DNA of 25,391 bases from Prevotellaceae bacterium UBA4372. Lineage in GTDB: Bacteria; Bacteroidota; Bacteroidia; Bacteroidales; Bacteroidaceae. The stretch is from assembly GCA_002391275.1 (NCBI GenBank), contig DGSC01000069.1, positions 1 through 25,391 on the forward strand. The letters run 5' to 3'. The position numbers and the translations under genes were made by a program. Shown piece by piece: positions 25,371 through 25,391 of the stretch (within the stretch, counting starts at the first letter, position 1; each line of letters starts with the position of its first letter). Below the pieces are notes generated by a model. That model did not search any database. It saw only the letters and a list, made by a program, of their open reading frames with translations, and had not been told where the DNA came from.

Positions 25371-25391
25371 TGATCCGTTTGGGGCTCGAAC
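25371..25391 (-). tRNA. 3' end of a tRNA, cut by the window edge
   Basis: On the minus strand the last 21 bases read as a T loop (TTCGAGC, preceded by G), T-stem half CCCAA, acceptor half ACGGATC and discriminator A, with no encoded CCA. The 5' half and the anticodon lie beyond the window. The acceptor would begin GATCCGT, which I recall from tRNA-Lys genes in Bacteroidetes, but identity cannot be established here. Confidence 0.65.

Overview
The window looks like a chromosomal segment from a Bacteroidales bacterium, most likely a Prevotellaceae-like member. The evidence is promoter boxes of the Bacteroidetes form TAnnTTTG, weak or absent Shine-Dalgarno sequences, tRNAs with no encoded CCA, PorW and PorX homologues of the type IX secretion system (T9SS), and two secreted proteins ending in a short YDLxGR...GIY(V/I)...KK tail typical of Prevotella-type T9SS cargo. 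Genus and species cannot be fixed from sequence reading alone.

Layout. Bases 1-455 hold an outside gene's terminator and a 14-copy array of a 22-bp tandem repeat. A leftward tRNA-Pro(GGG) with its own terminator follows, and its promoter overlaps the rightward aroA promoter. A rightward cluster runs aroA, a small unrecognised gene, porW (sprE-like TPR lipoprotein), porX (response regulator with a PglZ domain) and tsaE. A leftward pair follows: asd, then a GH125 exo-alpha-mannosidase, the two converging with tsaE. Next, rightward, come a CPA2-type cation/proton antiporter, then lolD and an overlapping S1-domain (CvfB-like) gene.

A second array (four copies) of the same 22-bp repeat, in the opposite orientation, lies downstream of a predicted promoter and just before two large exported carbohydrate-active proteins: a DUF4861-GH105 fusion and a BNR-type beta-propeller protein with LamG and carbohydrate-binding-like modules. 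The segment closes with parC, a DUF3316-like exported protein and an HD-domain phosphohydrolase in a tightly overlapping rightward run. A leftward terminator and the 3' end of a tRNA truncated by the window edge come last.

How the genes fit together. PorW and PorX are components of, or regulators for, the T9SS, and the GH105 and BNR proteins carry tails that could make them T9SS substrates. GH105 enzymes remove the unsaturated uronic acid left by polysaccharide lyases, and BNR-type propellers include lyase families, so these two genes plausibly form a small uronide-containing glycan module without SusC/D in view. The remaining genes are mostly housekeeping. The most unusual signal is the 22-bp repeat, present as two arrays about 14 kb apart, both showing an alternating 44-bp superstructure.
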